Source: Turritopsis dohrnii (taxonomy: Eukaryota > Cnidaria > Hydrozoa > Anthoathecata > Oceaniidae). Taken from it: a stretch of 64,000 nt of DNA. Positions 42,310 through 54,531 of the stretch are shown piece after piece. Positions within the stretch are counted from its first letter, which is position 1; every line of letters begins with the position of its first letter. The notes under the pieces were generated by a model, which was not told the DNA's origin, did not search any database, and saw nothing but the letters and a program-made list of their open reading frames with translations. Where the stretch lies: contig BQMF02000673.1 of NCBI GenBank assembly GCA_027922465.2, forward strand, positions 62,001-126,000. The letters run 5' to 3'. The translations under genes were made by a program, and so were the position numbers.

Positions 42310-42650
42310 TTTGTCTGATGACCCCGACTTGTCACCTGACCCATCTGAATCAAATGTATCTGACCTATCACGTGAGACATCTGAATCAACTATACCTGAA
42401 ATGTCACCTGACCCATCTGAATCAAATGTATCTGACCTATCACGTGAGACATCTGAATCAAATGTACCTGAATTGTCACGTGATCCACCTGAATCAAACG
42501 ATCCTGACCTATCTTGTGACGCATCTGAATTAAATGTTCCTGAAATGTCACGTGACGCATCTGAATCAACTATACCTGAAATGTCACGTGACACATTTGA
42601 ATCAAATGCTCCTAAAATATCACTTGACACATCTGAATCAAACAACTCTG
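42310..42650 (+). repeat. Acidic tandem repeat in the COR-kinase linker
   Basis: About nine to ten in-frame units of roughly 36 bp encoding variants of LSRDxSESNVPE. Unit-to-unit variation is mostly small. The linker lies between COR and the kinase, a place with no such repeat in the LRRK proteins I know. Confidence 0.8.
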
Positions 42651-43149
42651 AACCCATCCTGTTTGATGACTATACCGATCTTGCATATTTGTTGGATCGA
42701 GGCTACCTGAAATGTTGGAAAAGTGGACTCGTCTTCAATCATCCATCGCTTTATTTCTCTGTACTAGAAGTCGACTCAGTGATACCTAACCGTCAGGCTA
42801 TCGAAGCCAAAGTGAGTGATAAACCATTGGGTTATCGTGTACTGGGCTTCATTGTGCAACACATCAGAACGTTAGTGAAGGAATGGTACACAGGATTTAT
42901 TGGTAACGATGGTGAAAGTCCTTACATCATGCAGAAGGTCGCGTGTCCTATTTGTAAGAGATTGGGCAGGGGAGAACCTTATTTGTTTGATATCGAAGAG
43001 GCGTTTGCTAGCGTTTATCAAAGAGATAATAGCGATTACTGTTTGCAATGTATGCGGAGCCATACACCACAGATAGTCGACATCAAAGATCTGTGTCCTG
43101 ACCTGATGTTCAGAGACCTATCTAGCACATTGCAAATTGAACCAAACGA

Positions 43150-43975
43150 CCTCTCGTACGAAGATAGCGAGGATTTTCTGCTGGGTGTTGGTGCATTTGG
43201 TAAAGTTTATTGTGGAACGTACAAATCCATGCAATCAGCTATTAAACAATACTATTTTGATGACCATAGCATGACCACAGGTCTAGACATATTTTACGAC
43301 ATACGTCAAGAAGTGCACATTTTAAGCAAGCTTCGTAGCCATCCATTCATCGTAGAGTATCTTGGATTCGCCACTCATCCGCGTGTTTGCGCTGTGATGG
43401 AGCTAACCAGCCATGGTACCATTAAACATGCAATATATAATGCCAGCAGACAGATGCAAAGGTTAGTGTTGTTTCGTATTTTGAAGCAACTGACCAGTGC
43501 TTTAAAGTTCATGCATTCCAGAAACATCGTTCATCGCGACATTAAACCGGATAATATTCTCTTGTTCTCTCTTGACCTGAACGCTGATATAAACGTGAAA
43601 TTGACTGATTTTGGAACTGCTAACTTCATGAGTCCCACAGGAATGATTGAGGTGATTGGAACACCCGGTTACATGGCGCCTGAAATGTTCGATTTCCTGT
43701 CACGTGACGAGTATTCGTGTAGTGTTGACATTTATTCGTTGGGTATATTCACATGCGAGCTGATCACAAGGAGACGACCTTTTCATAATCTTGAACAGAG
43801 GCATGAAGTAAACCAGGCCTTAAAAGAAAGTGAACGCCCTATGTATGGTGATGTCCCTTGCTTAATGTTTGGATTGATCACGTTGACTGATTTGACGTTA
43901 AAGTTATGGCAGCAAGAACCGATGAAAAGACCGACTGCCGAGCAAACGTTGAACGTTCTGTCGAATCTGGCGTTT
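43150..43975 (+). other. Kinase domain of the LRRK-type gene
   Basis: Uninterrupted TKL kinase domain. Order: glycine loop (LGVGAFGKVYCG), catalytic Lys in SAIKQ, HRDIKPDNILL, LTDFGTAN, GTPGYMAPEMF. It has DFG where vertebrate LRRK2 has DYG. The catalytic residues are all present, so the lesions elsewhere in the gene do not touch the kinase core. Confidence 0.9.
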
Positions 43976-44334
43976 CAGTTGCTGTATGGCAAGACGGCAT
44001 TGGAAACACCGCAGAATCCACGTCGAATGTGTTGCTTAGCAACATTGAATGAAATCTGGGTGTTATGCGATGATAAACAAGGTATGGAAGGAAGGAACTT
44101 TGAAATTTTCAATTTTGCTAATAATGTTTTCAGTCTGAAAAAATTAGTTCTTTGAGACATTACCTGGTGCTGTTACATAAATCCTCTAAACTTTTTCCTA
44201 ATTTCTACTAATTGTTTCAATATCCTTGATGACGTGCAGTGGAAAAGTAGAAAAGTATTAACGTCTTCAGTTTTTCATAATTCATAATGAGAGATGCAGG
44301 ATGTTATTAATGTGACCGATTTTCTTTTCCATAA

Positions 44335-44500
44335 AGGCCAGTTTTCAGTTCATTCGCTGTGGTCGCGCGACTCAGTGAACTGGCTTTAGATTGGCTGACG
44401 CAATCTCATTCGCCTGGTAGTTCAAATCATTTAAGATAGATATAACATTTTTCTTAGAAGAACGGTTGATTTTTCCATTGGTACTCCTTAGCGAACAGTT
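44335..44500. mobile_element. MITE remnant in the LRRK-type gene, related to 7,404-7,552
   Basis: Starts AAGGCCAGTTTTCAG and then TTCATTCGCTGTG, and shares TGACGCAATCTCATTCG and TAGTTCAAATCATTT with the 7.4-kb copy. The right terminus is not clear. It lies between the kinase exon and the propeller. Confidence 0.5.
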
Positions 44501-45629
44501 TGAGCCATCAGTTGCTCTGTATAGGGCTTTTAACCCAGACCCTACCTTCAGTCTCCAGAGCCTTATATGTCCTTTACGGACTTTTTACACCTCTAATAGG
44601 TAAAACCTACCAACAACAGCTATGTAGAAACACTGTTGAACTAATGAAAAAGAATGCGTCTATGCCTAAATTTTATGAAGGGAATTTGGTGTTTCAGGGG
44701 CGTGGTTAACTATATTGGACACGTGAACGTCACTGGTGAAGCAGGTGTTGACCATCAACGGAGAGCTTTATGGATTGAAATATTTCAACTTGATGAATAT
44801 ATGTGCCATCGATGATAACTATGTTGCAATCGTTTTGCGTGGTGAGCATGACGTCATGCTGACGTTTACAGCTGACCAACGAAAAATCCAGAATCATCAT
44901 CAGTTCGGTGAATTACATGTTCGGTCGCTGGTGGCAACTACCAAGTATGTTTTCATTGGTTACCATGACGGTTCTGTAGAACGTTTTCTGAAGAAAAACT
45001 TCATGAAAGGGAATTTCAAGAAGAAAGATTTTTTCCAATTGAGTGACTGACACATCAAATCAATGATTGCTAATGGTATGTATTTCATGGCTTGTTGCAA
45101 TAACGTCATCTATCAGTACAATCTTGAATTCAAGTGCCTCAATTCGAAGACACCGTTGAACCAACCAATTCAAGAGATTGTTCTATCACAGGATGGTTTA
45201 AAAGTGCTCGTATGCTTTCAATGCAGTCCGCAAATCTATTTTTACAACTTAGAGACGTTTCAATCCAAAATGTTTAGTATCGAAGACATTATAAAGGAGA
45301 AAGTTACGGAAGCCGATCCTACTGACACGAGAGTGACGTGTATGTGTCAAATGAAAGATGTGTTATGGGTTGGTACCGGAAGTGGTCACGTGTTAATTTA
45401 TGAGTTTCATACTTCATCGTCAGAGTTGACCTTCCTAGATAGTTTCCGTCCGTATCGTATGGAAATTCGTTCGTTTTGTGTGGTTCCCTTTAAAGACGCA
45501 GAGGGCACTGGTGTGGATTGTCTAGTGTTGAGTTAAGGGAAATTGGTAAATGAATTTGCATATGGCAATAACCCGATTTGTCTTTTAAATATCAACATTC
45601 CAGCTGAGTTTATATCGATCGTGTTATGA

Positions 45630-47357
45630 AGACTACAGGAAACTACACCTTACCCGGCATAGATTCCAAAATGATATTATTTTGGCAATTACTATCTGCT
45701 GATGAGATGAAACGCGTCGCAGATAATTTTGAGTAGTGCAACGCACACGTTAAATAATTGTTTTACGGGATTTTACGGGGACGTTAGCATTAAAACGATA
45801 TGTGATTGATATGATATCGACAACGAGGCTGGTGATGCGAAAGAAGGTTTCGTAAGATTTAGGGTCTTGTTAGTCAAGTTAGCATGTCAGAATCATCATA
45901 AGAGAAAGAGCTTTCACTAGACGCATCTCATCTCCGTGTTACCTTCTTAGAATGATTTCTTAAGTTGTGAACAGAACGTTCGAATTTGTTGATGCTGTGA
46001 AGTATCACATGTTTGTCAATGGTAACCATGATAACATACGAGAATGACTCTCTAAGTCTTCATTGAAGACGAAGCTTTCGTTCAAACACGTCACCGCCCT
46101 TGTTGTCATGGTGTTTGCGAAAACTCCCTACGACCCATCTTACCATTTTAGTGTTAATATTTTTTTTAATATTTTTTATATTTTGATATTTTACAAATAT
46201 TTTAATACGCATGCGCACTGAGGATAATGTCTGACGATCCACTAGAAAAAAGCTGTGAAATTAAGTTTTTTTTTCAAATCTATGTGTTGGAAATAGTTTG
46301 ACTCATTCTTCCAAACGCCATTATGAGATTTTTGATGGTGATGTTTTGTTGATTTGAGACTAAAAAATCACAGATTGTACACATTTCTCCGGTTTTTATT
46401 GAATATAGTTTTATGACCTCTTTGTAATGTATTTTTTTGATAAATTCTTGTAAAAGGCTGACAATTTTTTATGAAAGTAGATGTATCCGATTTACTCAAG
46501 GTGATATTGGTTACTAGGTTCGGAAGTTTTCGGATGAAAACCGGTCATTTTATCGAGCGTGTTTGTCTTTGTGATACTTCAAAAGTCTCTTCTTTTCATT
46601 TGAAAGAACGAGACATTATAAACATTTTGCTCGTTTAGCCCAGACAAAAATAACAAAGTTTTGAACGCAAACTCAAATTATCTCATGTTGTTGGACGAAC
46701 TTACAGGTTTGTCGCAAAATTCTCATGCATATTTACTGTGTAGTCACCAGTAGAATATTTTATCAATTCACGTCACATACAGTTATAGTCTATTTTTGTA
46801 GTTCATATATTGAAAAAATACAAGGTGAAATATATTCTATGATTTACAAAAACTCATTCAACTCTCATTCAAATACATACATCATACGTCAACATACTTT
46901 GGTAACACCTTCATCCTAAAACGCCTTCAAACGCCATGTTTTCTTCGGGCGGGCAATATCCAGCCTCGTTTTCATTCAGAGTGAGATTTCGGAGAAAAGC
47001 AGGGAATTTAATGAGAAAAAGAAGACCCATCATGACAGAAGGATAAATAATAGCTAAGGCTTTACTTATGATTTCAGAAGGATTTCAACACCACTTCAAA
47101 GAAGTTTTAGAAAATACAAAAACGCGGGAAGTTTGTGGAAAGAAAGGCTTACAACGTTTGCAATTTCTTACCATCTAACGGTTCGAAATCACCTGAACAT
47201 TTTTCTTGTAACATTTTACTTTTGATGCTACTTTTAGTTGTTTTAAATGTGACGAGCTGGAATTTCTAGATGGGCACATTCAGATGATACCGAAGAATCG
47301 TCAGGCTTTGAATACATAAGCTCAAACTAAGTAAAAAAAAACTATTTCTTTAAAATA
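45630..47357. other. Intergenic stretch, no gene seen
   Basis: Lies between the convergent LRRK-type and SKICH genes, so it should contain both 3' ends. I see no further coding region or clear repeat. Confidence 0.4.
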
Positions 47358-49895
47358 TCATACGTTCTTCGTAACGGGCACACCAATATTTGCCAACTGT
47401 TCACTAACGTCAATTAATCCAAAGTCGGCTGCTTGGTCGCCCAGGAATGACGGCATGGGCGTAGAAGGTAGGTAGGGCGGTATTGGCAGAAAATAACCCT
47501 GGTCGGCTTGATGACTAATGAAATCAAAGAACGCCTCTCGTGAAGGCGGAAATGGAATTGGCAAGAATTGCTGCCGATGATATAACGGAGTATATTCAGC
47601 TGCATACGGTGAAAGATGTTTAGGCGGACTTTTCTGATTGCTGTTGGCGTCTTGTGTGGCGGATTCAGTCTTTTCGGTATCTGTCTCGTGTTCTTTAGGT
47701 TTATCTGTAGTTCCTTCTGTCAGGCTGGAACTTGCCGTATTCTCTTGTGGTGCAAATGACCATGAGTTTGAGAGGATGGTATAATGCATCATTCCTATTC
47801 GATAATCAGCTTCTAACACCACGTTCCGCAAAGTATTATTCAGAAACAATACGTCAGTCTTCAAGTTGGACACTTTGTTTTTCAGGAACGTATTTTCGCG
47901 AATTAGCGAGTTTCGATGCTGCCGTATCGAAGCATACTGTCTCTCGAGTGACATTCTGTCGATTTCAGAAACATCTTTCGCAAATGCTTGATACAATTGC
48001 GAGTCTTTCTTGTCGTAACTGAAAGAAGAAGCGCAAGAGCTTAAATCAATCGGTTTGCTGAATCGTCGTCAGCCTTTCTTAGGGGAACGACGGTTTTCGG
48101 TTGTCACAACAGAAATCGGTTGGGTTCCTTCGGATTGAACATTGGAACTGTCAGACTGTTGCGAAGCTGCAGACGAACATTCACTTTGATATTGCTGACG
48201 ATAATCTCGATTCAAATCAATAAAACCAGCGGTTGGTCGGGCGTGTTCGGAACCTCGAGAAACGATCGATTCAAGGCTGGGTGTCCTGATGCTCTCGTTA
48301 CAAAAGCTTTCGTCGTCAGTGTAATCCGTCACATCGCCTGGCAGTCTTCTTCGGTCCACTGACACCAACGTCTCGGATGAAGCGCACGTGGACACACAAA
48401 CAGAATCGTACGTTGTCGTGGACTTGTTGTCTGGAAATTTGTCACATTTTCCAGCGTCTTCATGCGTGGAATCCTCTGGAATGGCGTTGTTCACATCATT
48501 CTGTGTCACTGAAAACTTCAAGTTCGTCAACTCGTTGGTGATCTTCGACAGTTGCTGTTGATTTTTAGTCAATTTTTGTTCAGTTTCGATAAATTGTTGA
48601 CGGAAAAATTTGATATCTTTGGTGGCTTATTTGTAGCGGTTCTCGGCAATTGTAATTTCGTTCTGTAGACGACTGGCATTACTCGATTCGTTGGCCACTC
48701 GGCTCTCCAATTCTCGTATAGTTTTCTCGTTTTCATCCACTAATTCTTTATGACACTTTTCCCGATCTTCAGATTCGCTCTTCAGATCCTGAATCATTTT
48801 TTGATACTTTTCTATTTCATCTTTCTTTTCATTCAATTCGTTTGCATGTTCTTCCTTTGACAGCCTTAATTCATTTTCAATGATTTGGAGATTTTCTCTT
48901 TCTTTTTCTAACGCATCTTCAAGCATCAAAGTGTTGTTTTGCATTTTCTCGATTTGTTCTGTCGTGGTATCTTTAATTTTTATCAGTTCTTCTTCATGTT
49001 GATCTCGATCATCCAGAATCTGAATTTTCAGCCTGTCCAATAACTCCTGATCTCTTTCAATTTTTTTCTTCATCCGAGAACATTCACTTTTGTAATTTGT
49101 GGCAATTACTCGCATATCCTCTATCTCTGTTGCAAATGTTTCAGTGTTTTCTTGCATTGCTTCGCACTCTTCTTTCAACGATTCTTTGATATGTTTTTCT
49201 CGATCACAAATGTTTCGTAACTCGATAAGCTTTTGATTTTGACAGTCAATCAGTTTCATTTGATCTCCAAGCTGTCGAGATAGTTCTTCTACAGCCCTTT
49301 CAGCTTCATTACGTAATTTTATTTCCAATTCCAATTCATTTTCTTCTGCAGGATCGTTTTGGGTAACCACAGTTTCTAACTCCTCTTGTATATGCTGAAG
49401 ATTGTCTTCTGGATCCACTTTATCGTTGAATACATCACCAGCCTTGTTGTCGCATTCGATTCTTTCGTAAGGACTGATTTTGTCGATAAGAACTAGATTG
49501 TCGTCGAATGAGGAGCCTTCCTTTACTGTTATCAAACTTTCGGGTGGCGCTGTTGAAGTTATGTTAAAACGTTCTGTCTTACCACGCAACTTCCCATCTT
49601 GGTCAACATAGCGTATTTCGTAGCAATCGTCAGCTGGAACGAAGTCAATTTTGAAGCATAGGGAGATGGCCCTTTCTGACTGATCTTTGGAAACCGTATG
49701 AATCCATGCAAACGTTAATGCCTTTTCGGAAGATTCAGAATCCACCTGGAAAAGTCCAACCCAATCACTTTTGGACGGGGTAAATCCAGAAATTGTAAAA
49801 GCTGGAACTATCACTTCATCCAAGGTGTAGCATTTCTTCAGTGTGTGAAACTTTACCGGATAATTTTCTGTCATTGTTGAGCGGGTTGGTATCAT
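47358..49895 (-). pseudogene. SKICH/coiled-coil protein of the CALCOCO/TAX1BP1 type, two in-frame stops
   Basis: A single 846-codon frame with two stops: TAA at 48,627-48,629 and TGA at 48,069-48,071. It encodes an N-terminal SKICH domain (residues about 8-115; SDWVGLFQV and YEIRYVDQDGKLRGKTERFN), a long coiled coil (about 190-440), a serine-rich segment, a short coiled coil (SIRQHRNSLIRENTFLKNKV) and a proline-rich tail. SKICH plus coiled coil fits the CALCOCO/TAX1BP1 autophagy-receptor family, though C-terminal zinc fingers are not seen. No frameshift and no intron were found. Read literally, the first stop gives a 422-residue protein with SKICH and coiled coil only. A processed or recently inactivated copy is the likeliest reading. 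Confidence 0.78.
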
Positions 49896-50639
49896 TTATA
49901 ACGATACTATACACGCTCTGACAATGTCTTGACATCAGTTTAGCAATGTAATGACTTCTTTGTGGATTCCTCTTCTCGTGTTTTTTTATCAAAAAGTAGA
50001 GTTTTCCAAGAAGCAAAGAGTTGATAAATGTAAAAGTTTGAATTTAGTTAGAAAAGTGAAAATCATCAAACAGATCGTAGCCTATGTTTTAGAGGTTTCG
50101 AGTATGAACTGGCTATATCAAAAATATAAACATTAGAAAAAGAGAGTGAAAATAGCATATTTTAAAAAGTCCAAGGAAATGATAGAAAGTTTAAGTTCAA
50201 GTTCGAGTGAAAAGTGGAAAAGTAATACGTTTTTGCTAGTAAAACACAAATCATAGGTGAACAACGAACCTGACGAAGATGCGGAGCATATTAGAATAGT
50301 TTACCATTCCAAAGTACAATTTCGAAATTCCATAAAATAAACAGAAACATGTTTTTCTATTGCAACAAAAATGAGGGTTTCTACGCGTGAGGGAGGTAAG
50401 AATCATTGAAAATAATCTAGTATTTGTTTGAGATGCTAACGAGAAATGTCTACTCCTTAGAGAAAATTAAGTTACCAGAAAACAATTTTTTTGCCCTTTT
50501 TTCCTAAGTTTTATTATTATTAGAGAGTCAAAAAAACTTTTTTACGTTTTCTAGTTTCTCGATCAGAGATTTCAATGACCCTCCATAAAATGTTGCTGAC
50601 AGTTATCCCCCTATTACTCTGCTTCTTGAGATATCTGCA

Positions 50640-51710
50640 TGCCCCAAACGTTTGTGTGTAAACGTATGCGCTTCATGAGTAATATCGATCTCAGTAGATT
50701 TTATTTCTCTGCAATCTTGCCATCAATACTTTACTGCATATCCATTTGGGGTGGGTGCTCAAAAAGCCTGATGGACAGTGTTAATAATGTTCAAGTCAAA
50801 GCAGCACGTTTTATTTGCAGAGTCAAAAAGATAATACCAGATCAGGAGGTATTGCATCAATGTAGTTGGAAACGACTTTCGTGGTATTACAAGCGCCGAG
50901 CTGCGTGTATTGCGTATAACATCTTTAATGACGAAAACCACCCACTCAACCACCTTCTCTCAAAACGTAATCCAAACCGAAGGCTACGGAATGTTCTAAA
51001 TTTGACAACCCACCATTTAAAACTGTTAAATATAAGCAGTCGTTCTGCTACAGAGCTACGGTTATCTGGAACAACATTTCTGACGAAATGAAAGAAAATA
51101 GCTACAACTGTTTTCGAAACATTATCTCCAAAAACATCAGGACCCTTGATGAAATCTTGATACATCGACCATATGGTGGAAGAGCACGTGAGTCTGAGCA
51201 TTTTTACTATTAGTTTTGAATGTGTTCTTAGTTTTTATTTTAGCTTTTTACATGATTACGGTTTTCAACGTCTATGTGATAATCAAATCGTGATACCTAA
51301 GTCGCTAAATTCTTCTGCAAATTCACTTTACATTCTAATAGAACTTTCCATACTTTTAATTTTAACTAATTTATATATAATATTCAAATGTAGTTTTATT
51401 CAAGGTTGGTTGAACTAGCTTTATTTGTGTCTCAACTTGTTTTAAAGTCAACCATGGTCTCACTCAATTGCAGTTCATAACTACTGCGCACGTGGCTAAT
51501 TCTCTTGGTAATCTCATTTCCTGGATTATGAAGCTCTGTAACTCTCTACTTCATGCTTTGAATTGTTTTAAATAGTTTTTTAAATAATATATTCATTTTT
51601 TAAATTTTAAATTTTTAATTATACTTTATAGTAGGTCCACATCAGTCTATGACTGCGTACATTGTAAGTATGACCTTCTTTACCAAATAAATAAATAAAT
51701 AAATAAATAA
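50640..51710 (+). mobile_element. 5'-truncated non-LTR retrotransposon (jockey/CR1-like)
   Basis: The C-terminal part of a non-LTR reverse transcriptase is visible (YFSAILPSILYCISIWGG, VKAARFICRVKK, DNHPLNHLL-like region), with a frame change near 51,030 before the rest (FRNIISKNIRTLDEI). A 3' untranslated region follows and ends in an (AAATA)n tail near 51,690-51,710. A truncated 5' end and simple-repeat tail are typical of dead copies. Confidence 0.8.
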
Positions 51711-51772
51711 AATAAATAAGTATAGAGTCCTGGCCTGTTTTATGTTTGTCCCGAAAACTGTCTCAATGCTAC

Positions 51773-51926
51773 TTCTGGACAGCCTTCCTAATTCTGGGTG
51801 CCAAAAATTCTGGTCTTGAAAATTTACATCCGTGCTGCGAGAGTTGCGCCTGCATTCGGTGAGTATGGATGTATAATTTCAAGACCAGAATTTTTGTCGT
51901 TTAGAAATAAGGACGGCTGTCCAGAA
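51773..51926. repeat. Foldback repeat (154 bp)
   Basis: Arms TTCTGGACAGCCTTCCT and AGGACGGCTGTCCAGAA, with nested AAAATTCTGGTCTTGAAA and its complement inward, form a long hairpin. It is non-coding and probably a MITE. Confidence 0.7.
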
Positions 51927-52905
51927 TCAGGCACATTATTGACGGTACATAGTCCTGTCCCTGTATATTGTATGTCTTTATTACACCAGCTAGCAGCTTT
52001 TACGGGGCTCGAAATTATGAATTTAACTAAATTGTAAATTAATTACGAGCTAAATATATGTACTTTGACTTTTGAGTTGATTTGATTGATGTTCAATTGG
52101 GGATTCCAAGCAACATCTTCCCCATGCAAAAAAACTGGAGTCATATCTATATTACTAATCAGAAGAATGTTTCTCATCTATACATTTTTTTCCCAATCCT
52201 TATGTTATGAGAAAGAGAGTAAAATGAAAACAGTCATCTCAAATAAAAGTAGGATGCAAAATGCATATAAAAAACCAGCATCCCAGGTGGAAATTTCTAT
52301 TATTTTCTAATTTCAAATTCATTAAAATCTCCATTTTGAGCTTTAAAAATTGATAAAAAAAAATGTCAGTTATTTTTATCGTTTTTTAAATATCTGCCCC
52401 TAAATCTCACATTTGATTGGGGATGCAATATCAATTGAATGGTTCTCACTGATGAAAAAAAAGAAAAGAAAAGAAAACTGATGTCTCCATGATACTAACC
52501 CAGGAATGCCATATACACAGTCGTTTTCATGTTATTTTTAATGTTCCTATGATGCTACATGGCCCTTGATAGAATGAGGAGTAACCTTCACTATCCTTAA
52601 AAAAACTATGTTTAATCAAAAAATTTAATAACTGTTAACAATAGTTAAAAATATTAATTTGGCAGTATCAAAAAAATTTATAATTCAAATCAACTGCATG
52701 ATAATCTTTTCTTTTTCAGGTGATTTTTAAGAAAACATGTTTTTAGAATGAATTTCTACAAACAAAAGAGAAATGCAGGAGGAACACGTCTAAAGTTTTT
52801 TCGAATGCCAAACCAAATCTTTGAACAAAAGTATCAGGAGATTATCTAATAGAGAAAAAAAATTTCCTGTGTTTGGTTTTGTCTGCAAATAATATGCAAT
52901 ATGTG
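51927..52905. other. AT-rich stretch, no gene seen
   Basis: No coding region or clear element boundary recognised. Confidence 0.4.
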
Positions 52906-54059
52906 CAGGCTGTCAAGTGCTTCATTTTTTTCATTTTTTTGAGATGCTGTCATTTTTTTCATTTTTTTGGAGAATTTGTCATTTTATTTATTTTTTCTCT
53001 CTAACACTGTCATTTTATTTCATTTTTTTCTGAAAAAAGTATATAATTGAATATTTTGACATGGACATTTACATACACAATGGTGTGAAGGACAGTTATT
53101 GGGACTAAGAATGATATTGTTTTTTTTTTTAACTGTTAGTTTTCTTATTAGATTATGAGGTTTTTCTGCAACATAAAATATAAAATAAAGTAGTTTAGTT
53201 TTCTAGACTTTGTAAACTGCATGCATCCTATTAGATACTGTCTTACGTTAGTTTAATATAAGTTTACTCTAAGAATTGTATCTCCTGTTAGTATGATGCA
53301 AAGTATCTTCTGTTAGTTTTAGACAATGTAACTTTAAGAATTGAATTGGCTATTAGTTTGACGCAAGCCAACTCAATGATTGTATCTTTTGTTAGTTTGA
53401 TACAAGGTGGCTATAAGGATTATTCCTTCTGTTAGTTCTTGCAAGTTAATTCAAAGTGTTCTTACTACTGTTCGATGAATTGGTTATGCTTAAGTGTTTG
53501 ACAACGATATTGTGTTATTTATAGTCATAAGTTACAAAAAGAAATGAAGACATTCTTTCCCCTTTTTTCTTGTAAAATATAAGTTCTGTTTAGTTTGGCT
53601 TGCACCGAGATGATGAAAAAAATGTAATAGTTCTAAGTGGTTGTTTTTATTAATTATATTATCTAGGTGTGACAACTTTCAAACTTTGCATACAACCCTC
53701 TTTTGTGTATGGTTAAGAAATCAAAAAGAAATTAACATAGCCTATAGACCCACATAAACACAACCATTTACATCCAAAATAAATAACTGCTTACATTTTG
53801 CATATACCATAAAAGTTAGTTCAACTTTGAATATTGTAGTTTGTAACGCGTTCTTGTAAAAATTGATTCATTAAAGCAAAATTCATCCTGAGTTGCAATA
53901 TTTTTATTAGCTTTTTTTGTGTTTCCGTCCCATAAAAATTTGAAAATTTGTCATTTCTTGTCATTTTTTTAATGGAAATTTGTCATGTTTTGTCATTTTT
54001 TTAATGGAAATTTGTCATTTTTTTGTCATTTTTTTGAAGAGGTATGACTTAACAGCCTG
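52906..54059. mobile_element. Candidate 1.15-kb non-autonomous element with GTCATTTTTTT arrays
   Basis: The ends CAGGCTGTCAAGT and ACTTAACAGCCTG are near inverted complements (one mismatch). Next to each end are several copies of GTCATTTTTTT or TTCATTTTTTT. A degenerate repeat array fills part of the interior. No clean target duplication is visible, so the boundary is tentative. Confidence 0.55.
53210..53480 (+). repeat. Degenerate ~55-60-bp tandem array
   Basis: Five or so diverged units sharing a CTGTTAGTTTGATACAAG-like segment followed by AACTTTAAGAATTG-like sequence. It lies inside the candidate element and has no coding content. Confidence 0.6.
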
Positions 54060-54365
54060 TATGAGTCATATTTTATTACTTTGTAATGGGGAATGTTGTG
54101 ATCAGATGATTGGAGGATTAGAGCTGTGGTCAGTTATCACTTAAGAATTGTGAGCTAATATCTCCAAAATATAGACAGCCCAAGACTGTCTAACTTCTAA
54201 ATGTTTCCAAAAAATAATTTGATCGAATAATTTGATAATTGGCTCAACTAACCCACATGACTGCTGAATAAATTGTTTGAGATATAACAAATAACGATGA
54301 AAGGTCTTGCCTTCAGACTTATTAGTTATGTAAGGTTGTTTTTTTTTTTATAGAGTATTATTAAA

Positions 54366-54531
54366 ATGGTTGATATTGAAAAGGCAAGAAGAGGTTGGAT
54401 CAGCCAAAAGGAGCACTCTTACTGGATACCACAGGTTGATGTGGAAGGAACCATACCATCTGACCTTCATGGCACGTTCATTAGAAATGGTCCTGGAATA
54501 AATGAGGTTTATGGCACTAAACTCAAACATG
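54366..54531 (+). CDS. Orphan N-terminal exon of a carotenoid-oxygenase family protein
   Basis: Encodes 55 residues beginning MVDIEKARRGW and containing VEGTIPSDLHGTFIRNGPG, a motif typical of the N-terminus of carotenoid cleavage oxygenases (RPE65/BCO family). Good splice signals flank it: acceptor TTTTTTTTATAG upstream at about 54,354 and donor GTGAGA at 54,532. The exon ends in phase 1. No later exon of the family (His iron ligands) was found before VPS54 begins at 55,202, so the gene is either split by a very long intron, truncated, or a lone duplicated exon. Confidence 0.75.

Larger units (their letters stand above)
37773..45629 (+). pseudogene. LRRK: LRRK-type ROCO protein kinase gene with several lesions
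   Basis: Multi-domain kinase/GTPase of the LRRK family. Exons I can support: 37,773-38,220 and 38,299-38,695 (ankyrin repeats and helical part), 39,160-39,888 (LRR), 40,102-40,294 and 40,374-40,796 (ROC GTPase: GKANQGKTT P-loop, VWDFAGQEDYY, GKKMDK), 40,904-41,182 and 41,377 onward (COR), then one long exon through an acidic linker and the kinase to 44,081, and a C-terminal propeller (about 44,745-45,629; ends LLNINIPAEF). Kinase motifs: GVGAFGKVYCG, SAIKQ, HRDIKPDN, DFG, YMAPEMF. Lesions: one frame change at an A-run near 37,885, one near 41,830, TGA at 45,048-45,050, TAA at 45,534-45,536. At least one exon between 44,081 and 44,745 is unresolved. It may be a pseudogene or hold assembly errors; homopolymer error could explain the first lesion but not the stops. 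Confidence 0.85.

Noticed and set aside
48019..48075. Hidden short intron removing the TGA in the SKICH gene
   Set aside because: A good acceptor (CTTCTTTCAG) exists near 48,019, but the only possible donor is a GC site, and joining there breaks the reading frame.
51660..51720. CRISPR-like repeat array
   Set aside because: It is an AAATA microsatellite tail of a non-LTR element; there are no spacers.
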